This document shows, piece by piece, positions 16,886-25,701 of a stretch of 64,000 nt of DNA (position 1 is the stretch's first letter; each line of letters begins with the position of its first letter). The notes below the pieces were generated by a model, which worked only from the letters and a program-made list of their open reading frames with translations, was not told the DNA's origin and did not search any database. Origin of the DNA: Leuconostoc inhae (GTDB taxonomy: Bacteria; Bacillota; Bacilli; Lactobacillales; Lactobacillaceae); NCBI RefSeq assembly GCF_019656015.1, contig NZ_BPKW01000004.1:62001-126000 (forward strand), written 5' to 3'. The translations under genes were made by a program, and so were the position numbers.

Positions 16886-18259
16886 ATGACAGAAACAACG
16901 GAAGATGGTAATAAACCGCCAAAACGCGGCTTACAAAATCGCCATGTGCAATTAATTGCTATTGGTGGCACAATCGGAACAGGACTTTTCATGGGTGCTG
17001 GTAATTCAATTCATTATGCTGGACCGGTTATTTTATTAGTATACTTAATTGTTGGATTAGTCATGTTTGTGATGATGCGGGCCATTGGTGAGTTATTGTA
17101 TGCTGATCCAAAGCAACATACATTTATTACATTTATTACCAGATATGTTGGTAATCGCGCAGGTTTTTTTGCACGATGGTCTTATTGGCTGACGGTTGTA
17201 TTTATGGGGATGGCTGAATTAACAGCGGTGGCCAAATATGTTCAGTATTGGTTACCAGGGTTACCCAGTTGGTTGATTCAAATTAGCATGTTGATTATAT
17301 TAACATGCGTCAATTTAGTCGCTGTAGCATTATACGGCGAAACAGAGTTTTGGTTCTCAATGATTAAAATTGTTGCTATCTTAGCTTTAATTGCTACGGG
17401 TATTATGTTAGCATTAACAGGATTTAAAACACCCGTAGGAGATGTGTCATTTAGTAATGTTTTTCATCATTTTTCATTTTTCCCAAATGGATTTGGGAAC
17501 TTTATTAATGCTTTCCAAATGGTTATGTTTTCCTTTGTCGGTATGGAATTTATAGGTATGACTGTGGCAGAAACAGACAACCCACGTGAAGTTTTACCTA
17601 AAGCAATTAATCAAATACCTTGGCGGATATTATTTTTTTACTTGGGAGCATTGTTTATTATTATGACAATCTATCCTTGGCAAAAAATTCCGGCTGATCA
17701 AAGTCCCTTTGTTATGGTTTTTGAGTTAGTTGGAATTAAATGGGCGGCAGCATTAGTTAACTTTGTTGTTCTTACAAGTGCTGCATCAGCGTTGAATTCG
17801 GTATTATTTAGCGCAAGCCGCAATTTTTATGCACTAGCATTTCAATCAAAAGCACGTTTTTTACAGCCATTTAGAAAAATGTCTAAAACACAATTACCAA
17901 TAAACGCAGTTTTGTTTACATCGTTAATGGTAGCCTTTTCGGCTATTATTTCGTTTATACCTGCTATTAAAAATGCTTTTAGTTTTGTTACCAGTGCTTC
18001 AACAGACCTATTTTTGATGATTTATGTCTTAACGTTAATCGCGTATATGAACTACCGTAAATCAAATGACTATATGAGTAATGGCTTTTTGGTTATTGCA
18101 CCTAAAATAGTAGTACCACTTGCAATTATATTCTTTATTTTTGTATTTATTACGCTATTTTTCAATCCTGATTCGCGTGTACCGGCTATTGGTTCAACAA
18201 TTTGGTTGGTGATATTTGGCTTGATTTCATGGCGACAACCCCAAAAAACTATCCTATAA
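16886..18259 (+). CDS. APC-superfamily amino acid permease
   Basis: 457 aa, about 12 membrane helices, a proton-coupled amino acid importer of the AAT branch (AroP/LysP/CycA-like). The family signature at helix 1, HVQLIAIGGTIGTGLFMGAG, is at residues about 22-41, and GMEFIGMTVAETDNPREVLPKA near residue 220 is the helix 6-7 hallmark. Substrate is not determinable. The ATG at 16886 follows AGGGGG by about 13 nt, a long spacing. It stands alone between thrS and a clear terminator. Confidence 0.92.
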   Translation: MTETTEDGNKPPKRGLQNRHVQLIAIGGTIGTGLFMGAGNSIHYAGPVILLVYLIVGLVMFVMMRAIGELLYADPKQHTFITFITRYVGNRAGFFARWSYWLTVVFMGMAELTAVAKYVQYWLPGLPSWLIQISMLIILTCVNLVAVALYGETEFWFSMIKIVAILALIATGIMLALTGFKTPVGDVSFSNVFHHFSFFPNGFGNFINAFQMVMFSFVGMEFIGMTVAETDNPREVLPKAINQIPWRILFFYLGALFIIMTIYPWQKIPADQSPFVMVFELVGIKWAAALVNFVVLTSAASALNSVLFSASRNFYALAFQSKARFLQPFRKMSKTQLPINAVLFTSLMVAFSAIISFIPAIKNAFSFVTSASTDLFLMIYVLTLIAYMNYRKSNDYMSNGFLVIAPKIVVPLAIIFFIFVFITLFFNPDSRVPAIGSTIWLVIFGLISWRQPQKTIL

Positions 18260-18266
18260 AATTGTT

Positions 18267-18300
18267 AACTGTTCAACTGAAAAGATTGAACAGTTTTTAT
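18267..18300 (+). terminator. Terminator of the amino acid permease gene
   Basis: Perfect 10-bp stem AACTGTTCAA / TTGAACAGTT (18267-18276 with 18286-18295) followed by a T run. Confidence 0.85.
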
Positions 18301-18341
18301 TTGGTATGCTACACTAGAAACATTGTAAAGGGGAATAATAT

Positions 18342-18980
18342 ATGCGCGATAAAGTTCTAAATATAACAATTATTCATATGATGGTTTTTTTATTTTTTTT
18401 GTTTGTTTATGCGACACCAACACATTTTACATTTTTAAACTGGAATGTTTTTCTATCATTACTACCATTTGATTTTGCATTAATTGTGGCAACGACGCAT
18501 TTTAAAAGTGTTAAATCTATTTTTTTTGTGTTATGGTTACTTTTTTTTCCAAATACCATGTATATGATGACGGATTTTATACATTTATATGCGATTGGTA
18601 CAGATTTGAATCAAGCCACACAATACTTTAACTATGCAATATTGGCAACAGGAATTTTTATCGGTGTTGGTTTAGGTATTTTGAGTTTAGAAATCATAAC
18701 ACAAGCTTTGTTTAAAAATCACGTTCATATTATTTATTTTGCGATTACGGCACTTGTGTCGTTACTATCAGCTATTGGTATATATCTTGGCCGATATTTA
18801 CGATTAAACTCATGGGATATGTTCACTAATTTTAGTGATGTCATTGGACATGTTGTATCATCCGTGGGCTATCATATGGTAACATTTGTGATACTATTTG
18901 CAGGCGCACAATTTGCAATACTTATCATTTTTCACTATGGTGTGCGATTGATAAACATAAACTTGTCAGTAGAGAAGTAA
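18342..18980 (+). CDS. DUF1361 family membrane protein
   Basis: 212 aa with about six membrane helices. The conserved block of the family is present: LNWNVFLSLLPFDFAL, then LLFFPNTMYMMTDFIHL (about residues 64-80), and the later LRLNSWD. The function of the family is unknown; it is typically an integral membrane protein of Firmicutes and related phyla. AAAGGGGAATAATAT precedes the ATG. The -35 of the infC promoter lies inside its last codons, so the next operon starts independently. Confidence 0.82.
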   Translation: MRDKVLNITIIHMMVFLFFLFVYATPTHFTFLNWNVFLSLLPFDFALIVATTHFKSVKSIFFVLWLLFFPNTMYMMTDFIHLYAIGTDLNQATQYFNYAILATGIFIGVGLGILSLEIITQALFKNHVHIIYFAITALVSLLSAIGIYLGRYLRLNSWDMFTNFSDVIGHVVSSVGYHMVTFVILFAGAQFAILIIFHYGVRLININLSVEK

Positions 18981-18991
18981 TGTGGTAGAAT
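18963..18991 (+). promoter_or_regulatory. Promoter of infC-rpmI-rplT
   Basis: TTGTCA at 18963-18968, a 17-bp spacer and TAGAAT at 18986-18991; the -35 overlaps the end of the DUF1361 gene. Confidence 0.7.
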
Positions 18992-18997
18992 AATATA

Positions 18998-19148
18998 TGT
19001 TGAACAAGTAGGAGCACCCGCTTCTCGCCAAGTGATTAAGTTGCTTGGCAGATACAGTTATCCGAATGGATTGCAAGTGTTGAAGTGGGTGAAGATTAGG
19101 TTCTTTATCCACTTTTCTTCTTGATTCACAAAATAAATTTGGAGGTGC
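18998..19148 (+). promoter_or_regulatory. L20-type leader of infC-rpmI-rplT (attenuator)
   Basis: Two mutually exclusive helices are visible. A long-range pairing CACCCGCTTC (19015-19024) with GAAGTGGGTG (19082-19091) forms the antiterminator. The alternative is a terminator stem, 19084-19095 with 19102-19113 (12 bp with two G-U pairs), followed by TTTTCTTCTT. This matches the Firmicute L20 leader, in which excess ribosomal protein L20 binds the RNA and causes early termination. The position directly ahead of infC-rpmI-rplT supports it. Confidence 0.85.
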
Positions 19149-19154
19149 CTGACA

Positions 19155-19676
19155 ATAGCACGTCAACCAAGACAAGTTGATTTAATCAACGATAATATTC
19201 GCGCATCTCGCGTATTACTTATCCATGAGGGTAAGCAAACAGAAATGTCTACGCGAGATGCACAACAAATTGCTAACGATTCAAACCAAGATTTGGTACT
19301 GGTGCAAGCTAACGCTGAACCACCAGTTGCTAAAATTATGGATTGGGGAAAAGCTAAGTTCGAAGCACAAAAGAAGCAAAAAGAACAACGCAAAAACCAA
19401 AAAATCGTTCAAGTTAAAGAAGTTCGTATGTCACCGGTTATTGATTCGGGCGATTTCGAAACGCGTAAAAAAGCTGCTATTAAATTCCTTGGACAAGGGA
19501 ATAAGGTGAAGCTGAATTTGCGCTTCCGAGGTCGTATGATTACACACCAAGACATCGGACGTCAAGTATTAGACCGTATGGCCGCAGAGCTTAACGACAT
19601 TGCTAAGGTTGAGCAACGTGCCAAGATGGACGGCCGACAGATGTTTTTGGTCTTGGCACCTAGAGATGCCAAGTAA
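19155..19676 (+). CDS. infC: Translation initiation factor IF-3, rare start codon
   Basis: 173 aa if initiated at ATA (19155). IF-3 binds the 30S subunit and checks start-codon pairing. The N-domain is [20 protein letters not shown] onward and the C-domain [17 protein letters not shown] onward. There is no ATG, GTG or TTG in the right place: the only in-frame ATG (19245) would cut off 30 conserved residues. GGAGGTG (19141-19147) is spaced 9 nt from ATA and only 3 nt from an in-frame CTG at 19149, so ATA is preferred. Rare starts in infC are known to allow autoregulation by IF-3. First gene of infC-rpmI-rplT. Confidence 0.93.
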   Translation: MARQPRQVDLINDNIRASRVLLIHEGKQTEMSTRDAQQIANDSNQDLVLVQANAEPPVAKIMDWGKAKFEAQKKQKEQRKNQKIVQVKEVRMSPVIDSGDFETRKKAAIKFLGQGNKVKLNLRFRGRMITHQDIGRQVLDRMAAELNDIAKVEQRAKMDGRQMFLVLAPRDAK

Positions 19677-19740
19677 TTAAGGGTTTAGTTGCTTAATTGC
19701 ATGCTTAAACAAAAAATCACACAGTAGGAGAATTAGTCAC

Positions 19741-19938
19741 ATGCCAAAGATGAAGACACACCGCGCATCAGCAAAGCGCTTTAAGAAGACAGCCAACGGT
19801 GGTTTGAAGTCAGCTTCAGCTTATACTTCACACCGCTTCCATGGTAAAACAAAGAAGCAACGTCGTCAATTGCGTGGTACACGCATGATGGATTCAACGA
19901 CTGTTAAAACATACGCTAAGATGCTGTCAAACATCTAA
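19741..19938 (+). CDS. rpmI: Ribosomal protein L35 (bL35)
   Basis: 65 aa, very basic, the exact family length. [20 protein letters not shown] is the diagnostic N-terminus. It is a component of the 50S subunit. GTAGGAG lies 12 nt before the ATG. It lies between infC and rplT, as in nearly all bacteria, under control of the L20 leader. Confidence 0.98.
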   Translation: MPKMKTHRASAKRFKKTANGGLKSASAYTSHRFHGKTKKQRRQLRGTRMMDSTTVKTYAKMLSNI

Positions 19939-20021
19939 TTCGCGTTGCGATAGTTCATCTATCTATATTTTGGATTTAAAATCCAGTAATTTATTTTTTA
20001 GAATTCTAGGAGGAATTACCC

Positions 20022-20441
20022 ATGCGAGTTAAGGGTGGTACAGTTTCACGCGCACGTCGTAAAAAGATTGTTAAGTTAGCTAAGGGTTACCGTGGCCAAC
20101 GTCGTATTAATTTCAAGGTTGCTAAGCAACAAGTATGGAAGTCGTATTTGTATGCATACCGTGATCGTAAGAACACAAAGCGTAACTTCCGTAAGTTGTG
20201 GATTGCTCGTATCAATGCAGCAGCCCGTATGAACGGTTTGTCATATTCTAAGTTAATGCATGGTTTGACACTTGCAGGTGTTGAGTTAAATCGTAAAATG
20301 TTAGCCGATATCGCTGTGACTGATTTTGATACATTTTCAAAGTTAGCTGATCAAGCAAAAACTGCTTTAGCAGCTGATAATGTTTTGGTACAAGAACGTG
20401 TAGCCGCAACATTAGAAACTACTGTTAAGGTTGATCGTTAA
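20022..20441 (+). CDS. rplT: Ribosomal protein L20 (bL20) with C-terminal extension
   Basis: 139 aa. The first 117 or so residues ([20 protein letters not shown] onward, with [20 protein letters not shown]) are standard L20, a 50S assembly protein and the repressor of its own operon through the leader at 18998-19148. About 20 extra residues ([20 protein letters not shown]) extend beyond the usual end at about 118. AGGAGGAATTACCC is an ideal ribosome-binding site. A strong terminator follows. Confidence 0.97.
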   Translation: MRVKGGTVSRARRKKIVKLAKGYRGQRRINFKVAKQQVWKSYLYAYRDRKNTKRNFRKLWIARINAAARMNGLSYSKLMHGLTLAGVELNRKMLADIAVTDFDTFSKLADQAKTALAADNVLVQERVAATLETTVKVDR

Positions 20442-20450
20442 TATATATTC

Positions 20451-20501
20451 ATACTAAAAGGCTCCAAAAATCTGTTTAAGATTTTCGGAGCCTTTTAGTA
20501 T
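20451..20501. terminator. Bidirectional terminator after rplT
   Basis: A 23-bp stem with one mismatch (20451-20473 with 20479-20501) and loop GTTTA, containing AAAAGGCTCC and GGAGCCTTTT. It serves rplT and the convergent gene at 20547. Confidence 0.9.
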
Positions 20502-20546
20502 GAATAGGGTAAAAAGTGTTAACGATAGACAGGCTATTGAGTAATG

Positions 20547-21206
20547 TTATTGTAAACCAGTTTGCAGTTTACTACTTGCGATGAGTTTAAGATCATTTGC
20601 ATCTCCTGTTGGGGTGAATACAATCGACACTTTGGCACCGCTTGTGCTTTGCCATGTGGCGTATAATTGATCACTGGCTGTCATATAAGTTGGGGAGCCA
20701 TAAGCGGCTCGCACCTGATCGTAAGTTGCAGAACCAATAGCAACGGAATTATAGGTTGCCATTGACCAGTTGCCAAATGATACAGGCTTTGATTCAGTAG
20801 GCTGTTGAGCGATATGTGAAGAAGCTTGTTCTGTACTAGAATCAGTAGAGGAGCTAACCGAATTTTCTGTTGTCGTATTTTCTGTGATAGGTGTCTGTGT
20901 CGCATCACTTGTGACACTGCTAATGGCAGTAGAAGCAGCTGAACTAGCTGCTTCTGGTACCTGAGCGACAGATGTTGACTCACTTGCTGACAATTGAGAG
21001 GTACTGGAGCTAGCGATTGTTGATGTTGCCTTCTTTGCGCTTTTAGTCTTTTTTATTGATGTGGATTCAGAAACGTTATTTTGGGAAGTTGCCTGGTTGT
21101 TATGGCCTAAAACAACAAAAATAATAAGCACTACAATAATTAAAGCTATAAACGCAATAAGCGTATTGCGCAACTTGTGCGACTTTTTAAATGGATGACG
21201 TTGCAT
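20547..21206 (-). CDS. Membrane-anchored Ser/Thr-rich protein with C-terminal SmpA/BLIP-like domain
   Basis: 219 aa. A short basic N-terminus (MQRHPFKKSHKLRN) is followed by one hydrophobic helix (TLIAFIALIIVVLIIFVVL), then a low-complexity Ser/Thr/Ala linker of about 95 residues. A compact C-terminal domain (about residues 145-219) begins FGNWSMATYNSVAIGSATYDQVRAAYG. That last domain has the pattern of the DUF3862/SmpA-like fold seen in secreted Firmicute proteins, so it should sit outside the membrane on a flexible stalk. Function is unknown. The Shine-Dalgarno is separated from the ATG by a perfect 24-nt palindrome (21217-21240). Confidence 0.75.
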   Translation of the reverse strand: MQRHPFKKSHKLRNTLIAFIALIIVVLIIFVVLGHNNQATSQNNVSESTSIKKTKSAKKATSTIASSSTSQLSASESTSVAQVPEAASSAASTAISSVTSDATQTPITENTTTENSVSSSTDSSTEQASSHIAQQPTESKPVSFGNWSMATYNSVAIGSATYDQVRAAYGSPTYMTASDQLYATWQSTSGAKVSIVFTPTGDANDLKLIASSKLQTGLQ

Positions 21207-21216
21207 GATAAATTAC

Positions 21217-21240
21217 GTGTAGAACACTAGTGTTCTACAC
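21217..21240. repeat. Perfect 24-nt palindrome between SD and start of the 20547-21206 gene
   Basis: GTGTAGAACACT followed by its exact reverse complement. Read on the minus strand the order is GGAAAGGAAT, palindrome, GTAATTTATC, ATG. Folding would put the Shine-Dalgarno about 10 nt from the start instead of 34. It could also be a protein-binding operator. Its outer and inner parts (GTGTA, GAAC) resemble the palindrome before serC. Confidence 0.8.
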
Positions 21241-21424
21241 ATTCCTTTCCTAACACTAACAATATGATACCAGAAAAGATGTAAAGTGTGTTAAAATAGA
21301 TGTAATTACGTATCGAGACAAAAAATGGGATAACCTCAGCGTTTTAGAAACCAGCAGTGTCCACTTGTTATATTTACGAAAAATAACGACTTATGAAATA
21401 AGTCTATTTATAGAGGAAAGAATT

Positions 21425-23227
21425 ATGACAGATTTAAGTATTATTCCATTTGGCGGTGTGCGCGAAAATGGCAAAAACATGTATGCAATTACTGTAAATG
21501 ATCAAATTTTTATTTTTGATGCTGGATTAAAATATCCAGAGACAGACCAGTTAGGTGTCGATGTGGTAGTTCCTGATTTTGACTATTTTATTAAAAATAG
21601 TGATAAAATTGCTGGTGTTTTTTTGACGCATGGGCATGCTGATGCAATTGGTGCTTTACCATACTTTTTGCAACAGGTAAAAGCGCCTGTATTTGGTTCA
21701 GAGCTGACCATTGAATTGGCAAAATTAGCTATCAAAGAGCAACAGGCACTTAAAGATTATGATGATTATCATGTTGTTAATGAAAAAACAGAAATCGATT
21801 TCGGACAGGTTACGGTATCGTTTTTTAATACAACACATTCTATACCAGAATCATTAGGAATTGTTTTGGCTACGCCTTATGGGCAAGTTGTGTATACTGG
21901 CGATTTTAAATTTGATCAAACAGCAAATTCATATTATGGGACAGATCTTGCACGTTTAGTGGAAATAGGTCAAGGGAAAGTATTAGCATTATTAGCAGAT
22001 GCAGCTGGAACAGGTAGTGAACTTAATTCTGTCAATGAGTCAAAAATTAGTGAATATATTCTTGAAACTTTTAGAGAAAATAATAAAAAACGTATTATTG
22101 TAGCGGCTGTTGCATCAAACATTCAACGTATTCAACAGGTCATAGATGCAACCGTGGCAACTAAGCGACAATTGGTTCTATCTGGCAATGATATTGAAAA
22201 TGTTGTTCGAACTGCAATTCGTTTACGTAAATTGAATTTACCAATACCTGAAAATAAATTATTTGTTAATCTTAAAAACGCTAAAAACTTACTTGCTTCA
22301 GAAACTGTCATTCTTGAAACAGGTCGTATGGGTGAACCCATTAAACATTTAAATCGCATGGCTAATGGCGAAGATCCTTATGTTCGTATTGGTGAAGATG
22401 ATTTAGTGTTTATTACAACAACGCCGTCAACAGCTATGGAGAGTGTCGTAGCAAAAACACGAGACATGCTTTTTAAGCAAGGCGCAGATGTTAAACAAAT
22501 TAGTAGTGATTTACGGTCAAGTGGTCATGCATCACGTAATGATTTACAAATTATGATCAATGTGTTAAAACCTGAATATTTCATGCCAGTTCAGGGAGAA
22601 TATCGGGTAATGACAACTGCAAAAGCGGCAGCTGAAGAAGTTAACATTGCTGAAGATCATATTATGATGGCTATGAAAGGTGATCAATTTAAATGGTTAA
22701 AGGATCATTTTGAATTGCAAGATTCCTTTACAGTTGGAGAAACTTTGATTGATGGCGCAGGCATTGGTGATATTGGTAATGTTGTTTTACGTGATCGTCG
22801 CATTTTATCAGAAGATGGTATTTTTGTCTCTGTTGTAACAATTGATAGAAAGAAAAGACAAGTTGTTTCTAAACCCAAATTGACATCACGCGGTTTTGTT
22901 TATGTTAAGGCAAATCGTGATTTGATGAAAGAAGCTTCTGATTTAACAGTTAAGCAGATAGAAAATTATCTCACCACAACTAAAAATTTTGATTGGAATG
23001 AGCTTAAGAATGGCGTACGAGAAGTTGTATCTCGCTATTTGTTTGAACAAACACGTCGTCGTCCAATGGTTATGCCTGTTGTGATGGAAGTCAACCAAAA
23101 TCGACGACCAGCAGCTCATAAGTCTGCTCAAATAACCGGACAGCAACGTAACCGACAAACGTCAAAAATAGAAAATAAACAACTTAAGAAGCAAAACAAT
23201 AAAGCGACAGTAAAAACTGTAAAATGA
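21425..23227 (+). CDS. rnjB: Ribonuclease J2-like protein
   Basis: 600 aa, metallo-beta-lactamase/beta-CASP ribonuclease of RNA processing and decay. The start at 21425 is set by TAGAGGAAAG and the family-like SIIPFGGVRENGKNMYAI. The first metal motif reads HGHADA, not the HxHxDH of RNase J1; the missing last His and the later SGHASRND match the J2 branch, which is weakly active alone and usually pairs with J1. A second catalytic element, YTGDFKFDQ, is near residue 160. The C-terminus is rich in Gln, Asn and Lys. A small perfect stem-loop (21388-21404) lies before the Shine-Dalgarno. No J1 gene is in the window. Confidence 0.9.
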   Translation: MTDLSIIPFGGVRENGKNMYAITVNDQIFIFDAGLKYPETDQLGVDVVVPDFDYFIKNSDKIAGVFLTHGHADAIGALPYFLQQVKAPVFGSELTIELAKLAIKEQQALKDYDDYHVVNEKTEIDFGQVTVSFFNTTHSIPESLGIVLATPYGQVVYTGDFKFDQTANSYYGTDLARLVEIGQGKVLALLADAAGTGSELNSVNESKISEYILETFRENNKKRIIVAAVASNIQRIQQVIDATVATKRQLVLSGNDIENVVRTAIRLRKLNLPIPENKLFVNLKNAKNLLASETVILETGRMGEPIKHLNRMANGEDPYVRIGEDDLVFITTTPSTAMESVVAKTRDMLFKQGADVKQISSDLRSSGHASRNDLQIMINVLKPEYFMPVQGEYRVMTTAKAAAEEVNIAEDHIMMAMKGDQFKWLKDHFELQDSFTVGETLIDGAGIGDIGNVVLRDRRILSEDGIFVSVVTIDRKKRQVVSKPKLTSRGFVYVKANRDLMKEASDLTVKQIENYLTTTKNFDWNELKNGVREVVSRYLFEQTRRRPMVMPVVMEVNQNRRPAAHKSAQITGQQRNRQTSKIENKQLKKQNNKATVKTVK

Positions 23228-23280
23228 TGCAAGTTATAATTGTCTGACTAAAAACTCAAGATTAGTTAATTATCAATCTA

Positions 23281-23323
23281 GGAAGGAAATGTGTCTTTGA
23301 TTATCACACAAACAAAGTCACAC
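23281..23323 (+). promoter_or_regulatory. Split ribosome-binding site of the TPR gene
   Basis: GGAAGG (23281-23286) is followed by an inverted repeat, 23290-23299 with 23313-23322 (one T-T mismatch, 13-nt loop), and the ATG is at 23331. Unfolded spacing is 44 nt; folded spacing is about 11 nt. Confidence 0.55.
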
Positions 23324-23330
23324 TTGTTTT

Positions 23331-24260
23331 ATGACACAAGAAGATCAACTATCACCAAAATTAAAAAGCATGATTGACCGTGCGCACACTGAAATGAAAC
23401 AAGAAAACTGGCATGATGCTGCAGAGACTTTAACAGAATTATATGATTCTTTGTCTACATTTGAGGTGAATTATCGCTTAGTAACATCATTATTTATGGA
23501 TGAACAATATCAATTAGCCTCTTCATATGCAGATGATTTTTTATTGAACTACCTTGAAGAAGAAAGTGATTTTCGCATGGTTGTTGCATTGGCTATTCAA
23601 AACCAAAGTTTTGTTTATGCACAACAATTGGCAATGTTATGGGATGATTTAGACATACAGCAAAAGGTATCACAAGAAATACGTGATGCTGAAGCAAAAG
23701 CAGTAGAAACAATGTCTACAACGTTTCAAACGATTTCACGACAATTTTATCATCTCAGTGATTATAGTATTATTGAACAACGTGATCGATATGAGTCGGC
23801 AAGGCACTTACCAGTAGCACAATTCGTTATTGGTGCAAAGTATCTGTTGGTCGATCCCTATGCGACACCGATTATTCGAGCAACACTGCTTGAAGATTTA
23901 CAAAAATTACGGGTCACTGAAAACATACAGTATCGTTGGCTGGATGATGAATTATACACGATTAAATTAAGTGAGTTGCCACTACTTACAAATTCTAAAA
24001 TTTTTGAAGATATTGCTGATTTTCTTGACGAGAAATTAGGCAATGAAGATCCAATTGCAATTGACATGCTGGCGCAACAAGTGCGTTTTGAATTAACGCT
24101 ACTTTATCCACGCGTTGAAGAGGTTGTGACAGATCCAGAAGCTTGGGTAGAAGCAAGTATTGATCGCTACTATGAACATCAAAATGTCACTGAAACTGTC
24201 GTACAAAAAAAATGGCATGAAAAAGTTAGAAGTCTCACTGAAAATTTTTTTGAAAATTAA
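23331..24260 (+). CDS. TPR-like helical repeat protein
   Basis: 309 aa, acidic, all-helical. Repeats resembling tetratricopeptides are visible in the first 120 residues (WHDAAETLTELYDSL, EQYQLASSYADDFLL, QSFVYAQQLAMLW). The rest is helical with no recognised catalytic motif. Such proteins in Lactobacillales are annotated as TPR-repeat proteins of unknown role, presumably protein-protein adaptors in the cytosol. The ATG at 23331 is the first in a conserved-looking frame, but the Shine-Dalgarno lies 44 nt upstream across an inverted repeat. TATAAT near 23234 could be its -10. Confidence 0.8.
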   Translation: MTQEDQLSPKLKSMIDRAHTEMKQENWHDAAETLTELYDSLSTFEVNYRLVTSLFMDEQYQLASSYADDFLLNYLEEESDFRMVVALAIQNQSFVYAQQLAMLWDDLDIQQKVSQEIRDAEAKAVETMSTTFQTISRQFYHLSDYSIIEQRDRYESARHLPVAQFVIGAKYLLVDPYATPIIRATLLEDLQKLRVTENIQYRWLDDELYTIKLSELPLLTNSKIFEDIADFLDEKLGNEDPIAIDMLAQQVRFELTLLYPRVEEVVTDPEAWVEASIDRYYEHQNVTETVVQKKWHEKVRSLTENFFEN

Positions 24261-24272
24261 TTAATAAAACTG

Positions 24273-24301
24273 TTTACATTTTCTTAATAACTCGGTATAA
24301 T
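24273..24301 (+). promoter_or_regulatory. Promoter of tuf
   Basis: TTTACA at 24273-24278, a 17-bp spacer, and TATAAT at 24296-24301. The leader of about 115 bases contains small stems (GGCT/AGCC, ACGCAA/TTGCGT, CCAG/CTGG) before the Shine-Dalgarno. Confidence 0.8.
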
Positions 24302-24423
24302 AATTTTTGGCTTCAATAGCCGGAAAAACGCAATTAACTGTTGTCTTTTGATGGCTTGCGTTGTAAAATATATTTATAAACATTTTCCAGATTACTGGTA
24401 AATGAATTTTGGAGGAAACTACA

Positions 24424-25611
24424 TTGGCTAAGGAAACTTACGTTCGCACTAAGCCCCACGTTAACATTGGTACTATTGGACACGTCGATCATGGAAAGAC
24501 GACTTTAACAGCCGCAATCTCAAAGGTATTGGCTGAAAAGCAAGGTATCGTAGCTACTGACTTTGCTGAAATCGATAATGCTCCTGAAGAAAAAGAACGT
24601 GGTATCACGATCAATACTTCGCATATCGAATATGAAACAGAAGCACGTCATTATGCTCATATCGACGCCCCTGGTCACGCCGATTATGTTAAAAACATGA
24701 TTACTGGTGCTGCTCAAATGGATGGTGCTATCTTAGTTGTTGCTGCAACTGATGGTCCTATGCCACAAACACGTGAACATATCTTGTTGGCACGTCAAGT
24801 TGGTGTTGACTATTTGGTTGTGTTCTTGAACAAGACAGATTTGGTTGACGATGAAGAATTAATTGAATTAGTTGAAATGGAAGTTCGTGAATTATTGTCA
24901 GAATATGACTTCCCTGGTGACGATATTCCTGTACTTAAGGGTTCAGCTTTGAAGGCTCTTGAAGGTGACCCTGAACAAGTTAAGGTTATCGAAGAATTGA
25001 TGGATACTGTTGATTCATATATTCCAGAACCAAAGCGTGAAATCGACAAGCCTTTCTTGATGCCTGTTGAAGATGTATTCACAATTACTGGTCGTGGTAC
25101 AGTTGCTTCTGGTCGTGTTGACCGTGGTGTATTGACTACTGGAACTGAAATTGAAATCGTTGGTTTGAAAGAACAAATTCAAAAGACTACTGTTACAGGT
25201 ATTGAAATGTTCCGTAAGACTTTGGAAGAAGCTCAAGCTGGAGATAACATCGGTGCATTGTTGCGTGGTGTTGATCGCAGTGATATCGAACGTGGTCAAG
25301 TTTTGGCACAACCAGGTTCAATTAAGACACATAAGAAGTTTAAGGCTGAAGTCTATGTTCTTTCTAAGGAAGAAGGCGGACGTCATACACCATTCTTTAC
25401 AAACTACCGTCCACAATTCTATTTCCATACAACAGATGTTACAGGTGTTGTTGAATTGCCAACTGGTGTAGAAATGGTTATGCCTGGTGATCAAGTAACA
25501 TTTGAAATCGAATTGATTTCACCAGTTGCTATTGAACAAGGTTTGAAGTTTACTGTTCGTGAAGGTGGCCATACTGTTGGTGCCGGCACAGTTACAGAAA
25601 TTGAAGATTAA
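24424..25611 (+). CDS. tuf: Elongation factor Tu
   Basis: 395 aa, the standard length. This GTPase delivers aminoacyl-tRNA to the ribosome. GHVDHGKTT (P-loop), [12 protein letters not shown] and SALKALEG are all visible, followed by beta-barrel domains 2 and 3. The start is the TTG at 24424, giving (M)[18 protein letters not shown] lies 8 nt upstream, and the longer frame from 24409 would include the Shine-Dalgarno. Codon use is more restricted than in neighbouring genes (repeated GGT, GTT, CGT, AAG), as expected for a very highly expressed gene. It is monocistronic with its own promoter and terminator. Confidence 0.98.
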   Translation: MAKETYVRTKPHVNIGTIGHVDHGKTTLTAAISKVLAEKQGIVATDFAEIDNAPEEKERGITINTSHIEYETEARHYAHIDAPGHADYVKNMITGAAQMDGAILVVAATDGPMPQTREHILLARQVGVDYLVVFLNKTDLVDDEELIELVEMEVRELLSEYDFPGDDIPVLKGSALKALEGDPEQVKVIEELMDTVDSYIPEPKREIDKPFLMPVEDVFTITGRGTVASGRVDRGVLTTGTEIEIVGLKEQIQKTTVTGIEMFRKTLEEAQAGDNIGALLRGVDRSDIERGQVLAQPGSIKTHKKFKAEVYVLSKEEGGRHTPFFTNYRPQFYFHTTDVTGVVELPTGVEMVMPGDQVTFEIELISPVAIEQGLKFTVREGGHTVGAGTVTEIED

Positions 25612-25620
25612 TTATTTTTT

Positions 25621-25648
25621 AAAAGTGCGCTTTGGCGTGCTTTTTTTG
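25621..25648 (+). terminator. Terminator of tuf
   Basis: Stem AAAGTGCGC with GCGTGCTTT (two G-U pairs), 4-nt loop, then a run of T. Confidence 0.8.
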
Positions 25649-25666
25649 TGGCATAATTTTGCAAAT

Positions 25667-25697
25667 TAAAAACGCATGATATCATATATCATACGTT
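25667..25697 (-). terminator. Terminator of the 46-aa minus-strand gene
   Basis: On the minus strand AACGTATGATAT pairs with ATATCATGCGTT (one G-U), followed by T-rich sequence. Confidence 0.7.
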
Positions 25698-25701
25698 AAT
25701 C

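Noticed and set aside
24409-24423. Longer EF-Tu start at 24409
   Set aside because: It would translate the Shine-Dalgarno itself; the TTG at 24424 gives the standard N-terminus.
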